This document shows positions 1 to 5,220 of a stretch of 6,687 bases of DNA, piece after piece. Under the pieces are notes generated by a model, which was given only the letters and a program-made list of their open reading frames with translations, did not search any database and was not told where the DNA came from. The translations under genes and the position numbers were made by a program. Positions within the stretch are counted from its first letter, which is position 1. Every line of letters begins with the position of its first letter. This stretch comes from Alphaproteobacteria bacterium (GTDB lineage Bacteria > Pseudomonadota > Alphaproteobacteria > Caulobacterales > Maricaulaceae), in contig JAUIEH010000154.1 of NCBI GenBank assembly GCA_030428405.1, forward strand, positions 1 through 6,687, written 5' to 3'.

Positions 1-401
1 GCCTTCGCCATGTCGGCATATTCGATGGCGAATTGGGAGACGGCGGCGTCGAAGCTCTCATCGGCGAAGGGCAGCGCGGTCATGTCGGTGCGCGAATGCA
101 GGGTGAAGCGACCGGCGATCTCGGGTGTACGGGCGAGCGCTGCTTCCTGTTCGATCTCCGCCAGGTCGACGCCATCTATGCGCGCGCTTGAGTGTGAACG
201 CGCGATTTCAAGGCCCGCCGCGCCATTGCCCGCGCCGACATCGAGCACGCGCGCACCTTCACTCAATCCAGCAGCGAAGGCGCGCCAATGGCTGGCGATG
301 GCCTCTGCATAGCCGCCCGCTGCGGTTTCCATGCAGGCCGCTATCCGGCGCGAGCGCCAATAGCGGTCCCATTCCCAAACGCTGCTCTCCGCTTCGCTCA
401 T
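1..401 (-). CDS. SAM-dependent methyltransferase, class I (partial, C-terminus outside window)
   Basis: The minus strand reads as an open frame of 133 codons that runs off the left edge, so only the N-terminal part is present. It has the order of motifs of a class I (Rossmann-fold) methyltransferase of the Methyltransf_11 type. The glycine-rich SAM-binding motif I is VLDVGAGNG at residues 52-60, the acidic residue at the end of strand 2 is D79 in GVDL, and an LPF-x-D-x-SFD segment at about 110-118 leads into strand 4. An aromatic, charged N-terminus (VWEWDRYWRSRR, residues 8-19) precedes the domain. The substrate cannot be told from this part; small-molecule methylation is the usual role of the family. 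The start is uncertain: an in-frame ATG at 431 would add ten residues (MISRSVEHLA), and neither start has a good Shine-Dalgarno sequence. The gene is divergent from the small acidic ORF at 518. Confidence 0.82.
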   Translation of the reverse strand, partial: MSEAESSVWEWDRYWRSRRIAACMETAAGGYAEAIASHWRAFAAGLSEGARVLDVGAGNGAAGLEIARSHSSARIDGVDLAEIEQEAALARTPEIAGRFTLHSRTDMTALPFADESFDAAVSQFAIEYADMAK

Positions 402-517
402 GGCCAAGTGTTCAACCGATCGAGAAATCATCAGAGAAGCTGCGACATTGGCGGGAGGAAGGCGCTGCGTCGACCCGAATCCCCCGATAGCTGAGACATC
501 GCGACCAGGAGGCGGTG

Positions 518-784
518 ATGGAGCTTGAAGATCGGCTGCGGGACATGGAGTTCCGCATGTACGCCGTTGAAACCGCGATACGCGTGCTCGCAGAGGGTTT
601 TGGCGCGCGCGACCTTATGGAAGACGAGGAATTCGCCGCCGCTTTGCGCGAGGAAATCGTGCAGGCGCAATACAATGCTCACGCCGCCGCCGATGACGGC
701 GATGAGGAGGACATTGAAGAAATCGCCGATGATCTGATGGCCGGCTTGCGCGAATTGCTGGCGCCGGAGCGGCCCGAAAGCTGA
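518..784 (+). CDS. Small acidic hypothetical protein (88 aa)
   Basis: I do not recognise this protein. It is 88 residues, strongly acidic and predicted to be almost wholly helical. The N-terminal third (MELEDRLRDMEFRMYAVETA) has a heptad-like spacing of L, M and V that could form a short coiled coil. The middle carries an acidic run (DDGDEEDIEEIADD, about residues 59-72), followed by a short amphipathic helix and a Pro/Glu tail. There is no signal peptide, membrane segment or cysteine, so it is probably cytoplasmic. A perfect AGGAGG at 507-512 lies five bases before the ATG at 518, which favours that start over the GTG at 515, only two bases from the same site. The strong ribosome-binding site and codon use like that of its neighbours suggest a real gene. 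It stands alone, divergent from the methyltransferase and about 106 bases before ald. Confidence 0.72.
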   Translation: MELEDRLRDMEFRMYAVETAIRVLAEGFGARDLMEDEEFAAALREEIVQAQYNAHAAADDGDEEDIEEIADDLMAGLRELLAPERPES

Positions 785-812
785 CCGAAAGCGCGAACGC
801 AAATTAGTCAAC

Positions 813-827
813 GCGCGCCAGGCGCGC
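813..827. repeat. Perfect GC-rich inverted repeat upstream of ald
   Basis: Seven-base arms GCGCGCC (813-819) and GGCGCGC (821-827) flank a single central A. As RNA it could fold as a 5-bp stem with a 5-base loop, followed by ATTTG, so it may be a weak terminator for the small upstream gene. As DNA it is a near-perfect palindrome three bases before a candidate -35 for ald and could be an operator. In a genome this GC-rich, chance is also possible. Confidence 0.4.
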
Positions 828-829
828 AT

Positions 830-859
830 TTGCTAGACGCAAGCGGCGCGCTGCATAAA
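830..859 (+). promoter_or_regulatory. Candidate ald promoter
   Basis: TTGCTA (830-835) and CATAAA (854-859) are separated by 18 bases, and each matches four of six positions of the sigma-70 consensus. A start near 866 would leave a leader of about 25 bases carrying the ald ribosome-binding site. GCTAGA at 832-837, overlapping this -35, also resembles the alphaproteobacterial GCTA-type -10, but no matching -35 is seen upstream of it. This is a guess from a single sequence. Confidence 0.28.
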
Positions 860-890
860 GACGGCGCTGATTTTGAGAAGGGACTCAGCC

Positions 891-2012
891 ATGCGGATCG
901 GCGTGCCGACGGAAATAAAAGCCAATGAACACCGTGTCGGCGTGACGCCGACGGCGGCCCGCGAATATGTCGCGCATGGCCATGAAGTGCTCGTGCAGGC
1001 CGGCGCCGGTCTCGGCGCGGGCTTCGAGGACGCCGACTATGAACGCATCGGTGCGAAGATACTTCCTGATGCAGACGCCGTATTTGGCGAAGCTGGCATG
1101 ATCGTGAAGGTGAAAGAGCCCCAGCCAAGCGAATGGGCGCGGCTGACCAAGGATCATATTCTTTACACTTACCTTCACCTCGCGCCCGATCCTGCGCAGA
1201 CCAAGGGGCTCGTCGAGTCCGGCTGTGCGGCCATCGCCTATGAAACCGTGACCGACAACACCGGCGGCCTGCCTTTGCTGGCGCCGATGAGCGAGGTCGC
1301 GGGCCGCATCGCCATTTTCGCGGCGGGCGAGACGCTGCTGAAACATAATGGCGGCATGGGTCTGCTTCTGTCCGGCGTGCCGGGCGTCGCGCCGGCGCGC
1401 GTGGTCGTGCTTGGCGGCGGCGTGGTCGGGCTGAACGCCGCGCGCATGGCGCTTGGTCTCAACGCCAATGTCGTCGTGCTGGAGCGCTCGATCCCGCGCA
1501 TGCGGGAGTTGGACAACATCTTCCTCGGCCAAGTCGGCACGCGCTATTCGACAATTGATGCGCTTGAGGAAGAGATCATGCAGGCCGATGTCGTCATCGG
1601 CGCCGTGCTGGTCGCAGGCGCGGCCGCTCCGAAACTCGTGCGTCGCGAGCACCTGTCACGTATGCGGAACGGTTCGGTGCTGGTCGATGTCTCGATCGAC
1701 CAGGGCGGTTGTTTCGAGACATCCAAACCGACCACGCACGCTGATCCGACCTACACGATTGACGGGGTCGTGCATTACTGCGTCGCCAACATGCCCGGCG
1801 CTGCGCCGCGCACCTCTTCTGAGGCGCTCAACAACGCCACTTTGCGCCAGGGCATTGCGCTGGCCACGCAAGGTCTCGACGCCTTGAAGCGCGACAAACA
1901 TCTCGCCCATGGCCTCAACGTGCATGCCGGCGCAGTGACCCATCCCGCGGTGGCGACGGCTTTGGGCTATGATTTCGTAGATCCGTTTTCTGTTTGGGCT
2001 GACGCCGCATAG
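891..2012 (+). CDS. ald: Alanine dehydrogenase (NAD-dependent)
   Basis: Catalyses reversible oxidative deamination of L-alanine to pyruvate and ammonia with NAD+, in the cytoplasm, allowing alanine use as carbon and nitrogen source or ammonia assimilation in reverse. The protein is 373 residues, the normal family length. Residues known from the Mycobacterium tuberculosis enzyme fall at the same numbers: R15 and K75 (substrate binding), H96 and D270 (catalysis). The N-terminus GVPTEIKANEHRVGVTP is typical. The NAD-binding loop is GGGVVG at 175-180, ending at strand 2 with E198 where D198 is usual. The C-terminal signature PTTHADPTY and HYCVANMPGA (about 280-304) is diagnostic. The ATG at 891 was chosen because AAGGGA (878-883) sits seven bases before it; the in-frame TTG at 873 overlaps that site and would add six unlikely residues. 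No Lrp/AsnC-type regulator gene is adjacent. Confidence 0.97.
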   Translation: MRIGVPTEIKANEHRVGVTPTAAREYVAHGHEVLVQAGAGLGAGFEDADYERIGAKILPDADAVFGEAGMIVKVKEPQPSEWARLTKDHILYTYLHLAPDPAQTKGLVESGCAAIAYETVTDNTGGLPLLAPMSEVAGRIAIFAAGETLLKHNGGMGLLLSGVPGVAPARVVVLGGGVVGLNAARMALGLNANVVVLERSIPRMRELDNIFLGQVGTRYSTIDALEEEIMQADVVIGAVLVAGAAAPKLVRREHLSRMRNGSVLVDVSIDQGGCFETSKPTTHADPTYTIDGVVHYCVANMPGAAPRTSSEALNNATLRQGIALATQGLDALKRDKHLAHGLNVHAGAVTHPAVATALGYDFVDPFSVWADAA

Positions 2013-2015
2013 GAG
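2011..2015 (+). promoter_or_regulatory. Ribosome-binding site overlapping the ald stop codon
   Basis: AGGAG lies six bases before the ATG at 2022, and its first two bases are the last two bases of the ald TAG stop. Ribosomes finishing ald would therefore clear or re-use this site, which suggests the two genes share a transcript and are translationally coupled. Confidence 0.7.
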
Positions 2016-2021
2016 CGTTTC

Positions 2022-2507
2022 ATGACCGATCACCGCACGACCGATGCGCCGGCTCTGCGCCAGCGCATCATCCGCTGGGCGGGGCCGTCGGCGATTTTGC
2101 TCGCGGGCCTGCTGATCGCGGCGGCGATTGATCTGGCCTCTCGCCACGCAGCGAGCGACCGCTACGAGATTGCGGGCGATGGCCGCGCGGTGTGGCGGCT
2201 TGATACGCGCACGGGCCAGATGGTGCGCTGCGTGGCGGGCTATTCGCCGATGGGGCTGACCGCGAATTCGTCGGGCTCGTCGGGCAATGAGCGCCGGACC
2301 TTCCCATTCCCGCTGCCGTTCGGCGGCGATGACGATGAGGAACAGGCGAGCCCGGAGAATGCGGGCGATCCGAGCCCGGAAAATACCGCGAACACGCGTC
2401 CGGCTCCGACATCCGCGCCTGTGCGTCCGCCGGCGAACGCTGCGACGCTCGATCCGGCGGCGGTGGTTTGTGCGCCGATCGAAGATCGCGCGTTGCGCCG
2501 CCGCTAG
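2022..2507 (+). CDS. Predicted single-pass membrane protein of unknown function
   Basis: I do not recognise this 161-residue protein as a named family. A basic N-terminus (R13, R15, R18) precedes one hydrophobic segment at about residues 21-38 (GPSAILLAGLLIAAAIDL). By the positive-inside rule the rest should face the periplasm. The first part after the membrane holds VWRLDTRTGQMVRC (57-70), a W-x-LDT-x-TG pattern with a cysteine, which suggests a small beta-rich domain. After it comes a low-complexity linker rich in Ser, Asp, Glu, Pro and Ala (about 82-145), including SPEN twice. A second cysteine, C150, near the C-terminus could pair with C70. It starts nine bases after ald with a ribosome-binding site touching the ald stop, so it is probably co-transcribed with ald. 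Nothing ties it to alanine metabolism beyond that position. Confidence 0.72.
   Translation: MTDHRTTDAPALRQRIIRWAGPSAILLAGLLIAAAIDLASRHAASDRYEIAGDGRAVWRLDTRTGQMVRCVAGYSPMGLTANSSGSSGNERRTFPFPLPFGGDDDEEQASPENAGDPSPENTANTRPAPTSAPVRPPANAATLDPAAVVCAPIEDRALRRR
2347..2384 (+). repeat. Short direct repeat inside the membrane-protein linker
   Basis: CGAGCCCGGARAAT occurs at 2347-2360 and again at 2371-2384, a 24-base period, encoding SPEN twice in the low-complexity linker. It probably reflects a small tandem duplication in a loosely constrained region. Confidence 0.5.
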
Positions 2508-2563
2508 CGCGCCGCATCACGTGCATCGCCGCTGAAACCGCATTCATCTAGGAAAGAGAGTTT

Positions 2564-3583
2564 ATGAAGCTCGCATCGCTGAAGTCTGGCCGCGACGGCC
2601 GTCTGGTCGTCGTGTCAAAGGATCTGAGCCGGGCCGCCGACGCCAGCGAGATTGCGCCGACCATGCAGATGGCGCTGGACGAGTGGGACATGCTCGCCGA
2701 TCAGCTGCACGAGCTTTACGAACGCCTGGAGCAGGGCTCCGTCTCCTCGCAGCCCTTTGATCCACGCATGTGCGCGTCACCGCTTCCGCGTGCCTATCAG
2801 TGGGCGGACGGTTCGGCCTATGTGAATCACGTCGAGCTCGTGCGCCGCGCGCGCGGCGCGGAGATGCCGGAAAGCTTCTGGACTGACCCGCTGATGTATC
2901 AGGGCGGCTCCGACGCCTTTCTCGGCCCCTATGACGACATCGAGATGCCGCAGGCCGACGGCTGGGGCATCGACTTTGAAGCCGAGGTCGCCGTGATTGT
3001 CGACGACACGCCGATGGCTGTCGGGCCGGAGGCTGCGCGCTCGCACATCAAGCTTGTGACGATCTGCAATGATGTCAGCCTGCGCGGGCTGATCCCCGGA
3101 GAACTCGCCAAGGGTTTCGGCTTTTTCCAGTCCAAGCCGTCCTCGGCCTTTGCGCCTTGCGCCGTGACGCCGGACGAACTCGGCATCGCCTGGGACGGCG
3201 GCAAGATTCATCTGCCGCTTCTGAGCCGGGTGAATGATCTGCCGTTCGGCAAGCCGAACGCGGGCGTCGACATGACGTTCGACTTCGCGGATCTGATTTC
3301 GCACGCCGCTAAAACGCGCCATCTCGGTCCCGGCGCCATTATCGGTTCGGGCACGGTCTCCAATCGCGACGCTGACGGCGGTCCGGGCCGACCGGTGGCG
3401 GAAGGCGGTCTGGGCTATTCCTGCGTGGCTGAGCTGCGCACGGTCGAGACCATTCGCGACGGCAAGCCGACCACCCCGTTTTTGAGCTTTGGCGACCGCG
3501 TCGAAATTGAAATGCTCGATGCGCAGGGGCGTTCGATTTTTGGGCGCATCGCCCAGACCGTGCGCCCCTACGCCGCGAACTGA
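2564..3583 (+). CDS. Fumarylacetoacetate hydrolase family protein
   Basis: A 339-residue member of the FAH superfamily, metal-dependent enzymes that hydrolyse or decarboxylate beta-diketo or 2-oxo acids. It has the long form: an N-terminal region of about 75 residues (beginning MKLASLKSGRDGRLVVVS, resembling the FAA_hydro_N_2 domain) and then the catalytic FAA_hydrolase domain. Likely metal ligands are E139 and E141 (DFEAEVAVI) and D170 (CNDVSLR). The YQGG-x-D-x-FLGP segment (112-122), QSKPSSAFAP (189-198) and GSGTVSNRD (261-269) are typical of the family. AGGAAAGAGAG at 2550-2560 lies just before the ATG and fixes the start. No other aromatic-catabolism gene (homogentisate dioxygenase, maleylacetoacetate isomerase) is nearby, so I do not assign it to tyrosine breakdown. 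It starts 56 bases after the membrane-protein gene and may belong to the same transcript. Confidence 0.92.
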   Translation: MKLASLKSGRDGRLVVVSKDLSRAADASEIAPTMQMALDEWDMLADQLHELYERLEQGSVSSQPFDPRMCASPLPRAYQWADGSAYVNHVELVRRARGAEMPESFWTDPLMYQGGSDAFLGPYDDIEMPQADGWGIDFEAEVAVIVDDTPMAVGPEAARSHIKLVTICNDVSLRGLIPGELAKGFGFFQSKPSSAFAPCAVTPDELGIAWDGGKIHLPLLSRVNDLPFGKPNAGVDMTFDFADLISHAAKTRHLGPGAIIGSGTVSNRDADGGPGRPVAEGGLGYSCVAELRTVETIRDGKPTTPFLSFGDRVEIEMLDAQGRSIFGRIAQTVRPYAAN

Positions 3584-3767
3584 GCCCGAAACGCCCCCTC
3601 CGCAAAGCCCTTGCGCCGTCGCGCATCCCGCTGGTCGCTCACAGAAAATCCTCAGATTTGAACGCCTAAGCGGGACAGAACGCTCGCGCTGAGCGCGGCA
3701 GAGGTACATCTTACCGCTCTACGCCGTGCAAAAGACGCGGCGAGATTGGGCGATGACGGTGGGGGAA
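3584..3767. other. Noncoding gap with no recognised element
   Basis: About 180 bases between the FAH-family gene and the receiver gene. The only structure found is a 5-bp inverted repeat, CGCTC (3681-3685) and GAGCG (3691-3695), with no T-run after it. TTGAAC at 3658-3663 resembles a -35 box but has no acceptable -10 at the right distance. The receiver gene's own start could lie as far left as 3726, which would shorten this gap. Confidence 0.5.
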
Positions 3768-4160
3768 ATGACCGACGACCCATTACAGGGGGCGCGTGTG
3801 CTCGTAGTCGAGGACAACGCGCTCAATCGAAAGCTCTTCAACGATTTGCTCGAGGCGCAGGGCGCACAGCCCGCCTGTTTCGGCGAGGTGAAGCCGGCGC
3901 TGGCGGCGCTGGCGGATCAGGCCTTTGACCTCATTCTCGTGAACTCCAAGCTGCCGGACGGCGATTGTTACGAAATGCTCGCCGCCGTGCGTGCGGTCGA
4001 TGCGGCCGCGCCGGTCTTCGTGCTGACGACCTCCATGCGCGGATATCCGCGCGAAGAATGGATCGCGGCGGGCGCTGTCGGCTGCATCGAGAAGCCGATC
4101 ACAGCCATGGCCTTCCTTGAGCGATTACGCGAGACATTGCGCGGCGAGGACGAGGAATAG
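3768..4160 (+). CDS. DivK-like single-domain receiver lacking the phosphoacceptor aspartate
   Basis: A stand-alone receiver (REC) domain of 130 residues with no output domain. The start RVLVVEDNALNRKLFNDLLEAQG (from residue 10) is very like DivK, the cell-cycle response regulator of alphaproteobacteria. The acidic pair E15-D16, the switch threonine T87 and the lysine K109 (in EKPI) are all present. However, the phosphorylation site, which in DivK reads LILMD, reads LILVN here: N59, codon AAC at 3942-3944. The following LP-D-G (62-65) is normal, so alignment is secure. It therefore probably cannot be phosphorylated in the usual way and may act as a constitutive or partner-binding pseudo-receiver. 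ATG 3768 was preferred because GGTGG (3758-3762) lies five bases upstream; in-frame starts at ATG 3753 and GTG 3726 are possible. It ends 46 bases before argF'. Confidence 0.88.
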   Translation: MTDDPLQGARVLVVEDNALNRKLFNDLLEAQGAQPACFGEVKPALAALADQAFDLILVNSKLPDGDCYEMLAAVRAVDAAAPVFVLTTSMRGYPREEWIAAGAVGCIEKPITAMAFLERLRETLRGEDEE

Positions 4161-4183
4161 GCGAGCCCTCTCAACAAGCGGGC

Positions 4184-4201
4184 GCGGGTCTGCTAACCCG
4201 C
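4184..4201 (+). promoter_or_regulatory. Hairpin directly upstream of argF'
   Basis: GCGGGT (4184-4189) and ACCCGC (4196-4201) form a perfect 6-bp stem with a 6-base loop, ending five bases before the argF' ATG. No Shine-Dalgarno sequence is visible between the hairpin and the start. The loop and right arm also contain GCTAAC (4192-4197), similar to the alphaproteobacterial -10 (GCTA-type); used as such, transcription would start almost at the ATG. A recognisable -35 is lacking. It may control translation of argF', be a -10 region, or be chance. Confidence 0.4.
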
Positions 4202-4206
4202 CTCGC

Positions 4207-5220
4207 ATGAGACATTTTTTGACGACTGAAGATTGGACGCGCGAGGAGCTGCAGGCTCTGCTAGACGCCGCACGCGTCTTTCGCGCCGATCCCTTCAGCG
4301 ACGCGTTGGCGCGGCGTTCGCTTGCTTTCGTGTTCTTCAATCCGAGCATGCGTACGCGCTCCTCGTTTCAGGTCGGCGCTCATCAGCTGGGCGGTCACAG
4401 CGTCGTGCTGGAGCCGGGCGGTTCGTCCTGGCCGATCGAAGCGCGCGACGGCGTCGTCATGGACGGCGACGCTGAAGAGCACGCGCGCGAGGTCGTGCCG
4501 ATCCTGTCGCGCTATTTCGATATGATTGGCGTGCGTTCGTTTCCCAAGTTCAAGATCTGGTCGGACGATCTGACCGACCCCGTGCTCAGCGCATTTGCGA
4601 AATATGCCAGCGTGCCCGTAATCAACATGGAGACCATCGTTCATCCGTGTCAGGAACTCGCCATGATGATGGCACTGCAGGACCGGATTGGCGAAACCGA
4701 CGGGCGCAAATTCACACTCAGCTGGGTTCCTCATCCGCGCCCGCTCAACACCGCCGTCGCCAATTCAGCGCTTCTGATGGCGGCGAAATTCGGCTTCGAC
4801 GTCACGATTGCGGTTCCTGATGAAGCTTATCGGCTGGATGAGCGCTTCATGAGCGCGGCGCAGGAAAGCGCCGCCGCCAACGGGCGCAGCATCACCATGA
4901 CGACCGATCTTGATGCGGCTTATGACGGGGCGAATGTCGTCTACGCTAAGAGCTGGGGCGCCATTCCCTATTTTGGCCGCTGGGATGAAGAGGCCGCGCT
5001 GCGCGAAAAGGCCGGTGCTGCGCGCTTCATGATCGATGAAGAAAAAATGGCGCGTACGGATAACGGCGTTGTCAGTCACTGCCTGCCGATGCGGCGCAAT
5101 GTGAAAATCGCCGACGCCGTCGCCGACAGTGACCGCTTCCTTGGCGTTGCCGAAGCTGAAAACCGGCTGCATGTGCAAAAGGCCGTCATGGCGCGGCTGG
5201 CCGTGGAGGCGCGCTCGTGA
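4207..5220 (+). CDS. argF': N-acetylornithine carbamoyltransferase
   Basis: Transfers the carbamoyl group of carbamoyl phosphate to N-acetyl-L-ornithine, giving N-acetylcitrulline, in the variant arginine pathway known from Xanthomonas. The protein is 337 residues, close to the Xanthomonas enzyme. The carbamoyl-phosphate loop is SMRTRSSF (47-54, in place of the S-T-R-T of ordinary OTCs), with HPCQE at 146-150 and HCLPMRRN at 291-298. In VMDGDAEEH (84-92) E90 aligns with Glu92 of the Xanthomonas enzyme, which selects acetylornithine; succinylornithine enzymes have proline there. K300 aligns with the lysine that is carboxylated in Xanthomonas (Lys302). An extended open frame begins at 4117 inside the receiver gene, but homology begins at MRHFLTTEDW, so ATG 4207 is the start despite no clear ribosome-binding site. 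Its stop overlaps the next gene's start by GTGA. Confidence 0.94.
   Translation: MRHFLTTEDWTREELQALLDAARVFRADPFSDALARRSLAFVFFNPSMRTRSSFQVGAHQLGGHSVVLEPGGSSWPIEARDGVVMDGDAEEHAREVVPILSRYFDMIGVRSFPKFKIWSDDLTDPVLSAFAKYASVPVINMETIVHPCQELAMMMALQDRIGETDGRKFTLSWVPHPRPLNTAVANSALLMAAKFGFDVTIAVPDEAYRLDERFMSAAQESAAANGRSITMTTDLDAAYDGANVVYAKSWGAIPYFGRWDEEAALREKAGAARFMIDEEKMARTDNGVVSHCLPMRRNVKIADAVADSDRFLGVAEAENRLHVQKAVMARLAVEARS
5205..5209 (+). promoter_or_regulatory. Ribosome-binding site for the GTG start of NAGS/NAGK
   Basis: GGAGG lies inside the last codons of argF', seven bases before the GTG at 5217. It supports the GTG as the true start and translational coupling to argF'. Confidence 0.75.

Noticed and set aside
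885..1652. Long open frame on the minus strand opposite ald
   Set aside because: The product is low-complexity and rich in His, Arg and Ala, with no family resemblance, while the plus strand encodes an unmistakable alanine dehydrogenase. It is an open-frame effect of high GC content.
2518..2523. CACGTG palindrome in the gap before the FAH-family gene
   Set aside because: A single six-base palindrome with no supporting promoter or known regulator is not informative.
2842..2859. Perfect 18-base palindrome of only G and C inside the FAH-family gene
   Set aside because: It encodes an Arg-Arg-Ala-Arg-Gly run with GC-rich codons; alternation of G and C in this composition readily makes palindromes.
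2564..3583. Naming the enzyme as the tyrosine-pathway fumarylacetoacetase
   Set aside because: The superfamily covers many substrates and no tyrosine-catabolism gene is nearby.
3681..3695. Short inverted repeat CGCTC/GAGCG as a terminator
   Set aside because: Only five base pairs and no following T-run.
2777..3709. 310-codon open frame on the minus strand opposite the FAH-family gene
   Set aside because: Arg/Ala/His-rich translation with no motifs; the opposite strand is a clear enzyme with a good ribosome-binding site.
4117..4206. N-terminal extension of argF' starting inside the receiver gene
   Set aside because: The extra 30 residues are basic low-complexity sequence read out of frame from the receiver gene; homology begins at the ATG at 4207.
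4207..5220. Calling this gene an ordinary ornithine carbamoyltransferase (argF/argI)
   Set aside because: The SMRTR loop, the MDGDAEEH motif with E90 and overall resemblance fit the acetylornithine enzyme.
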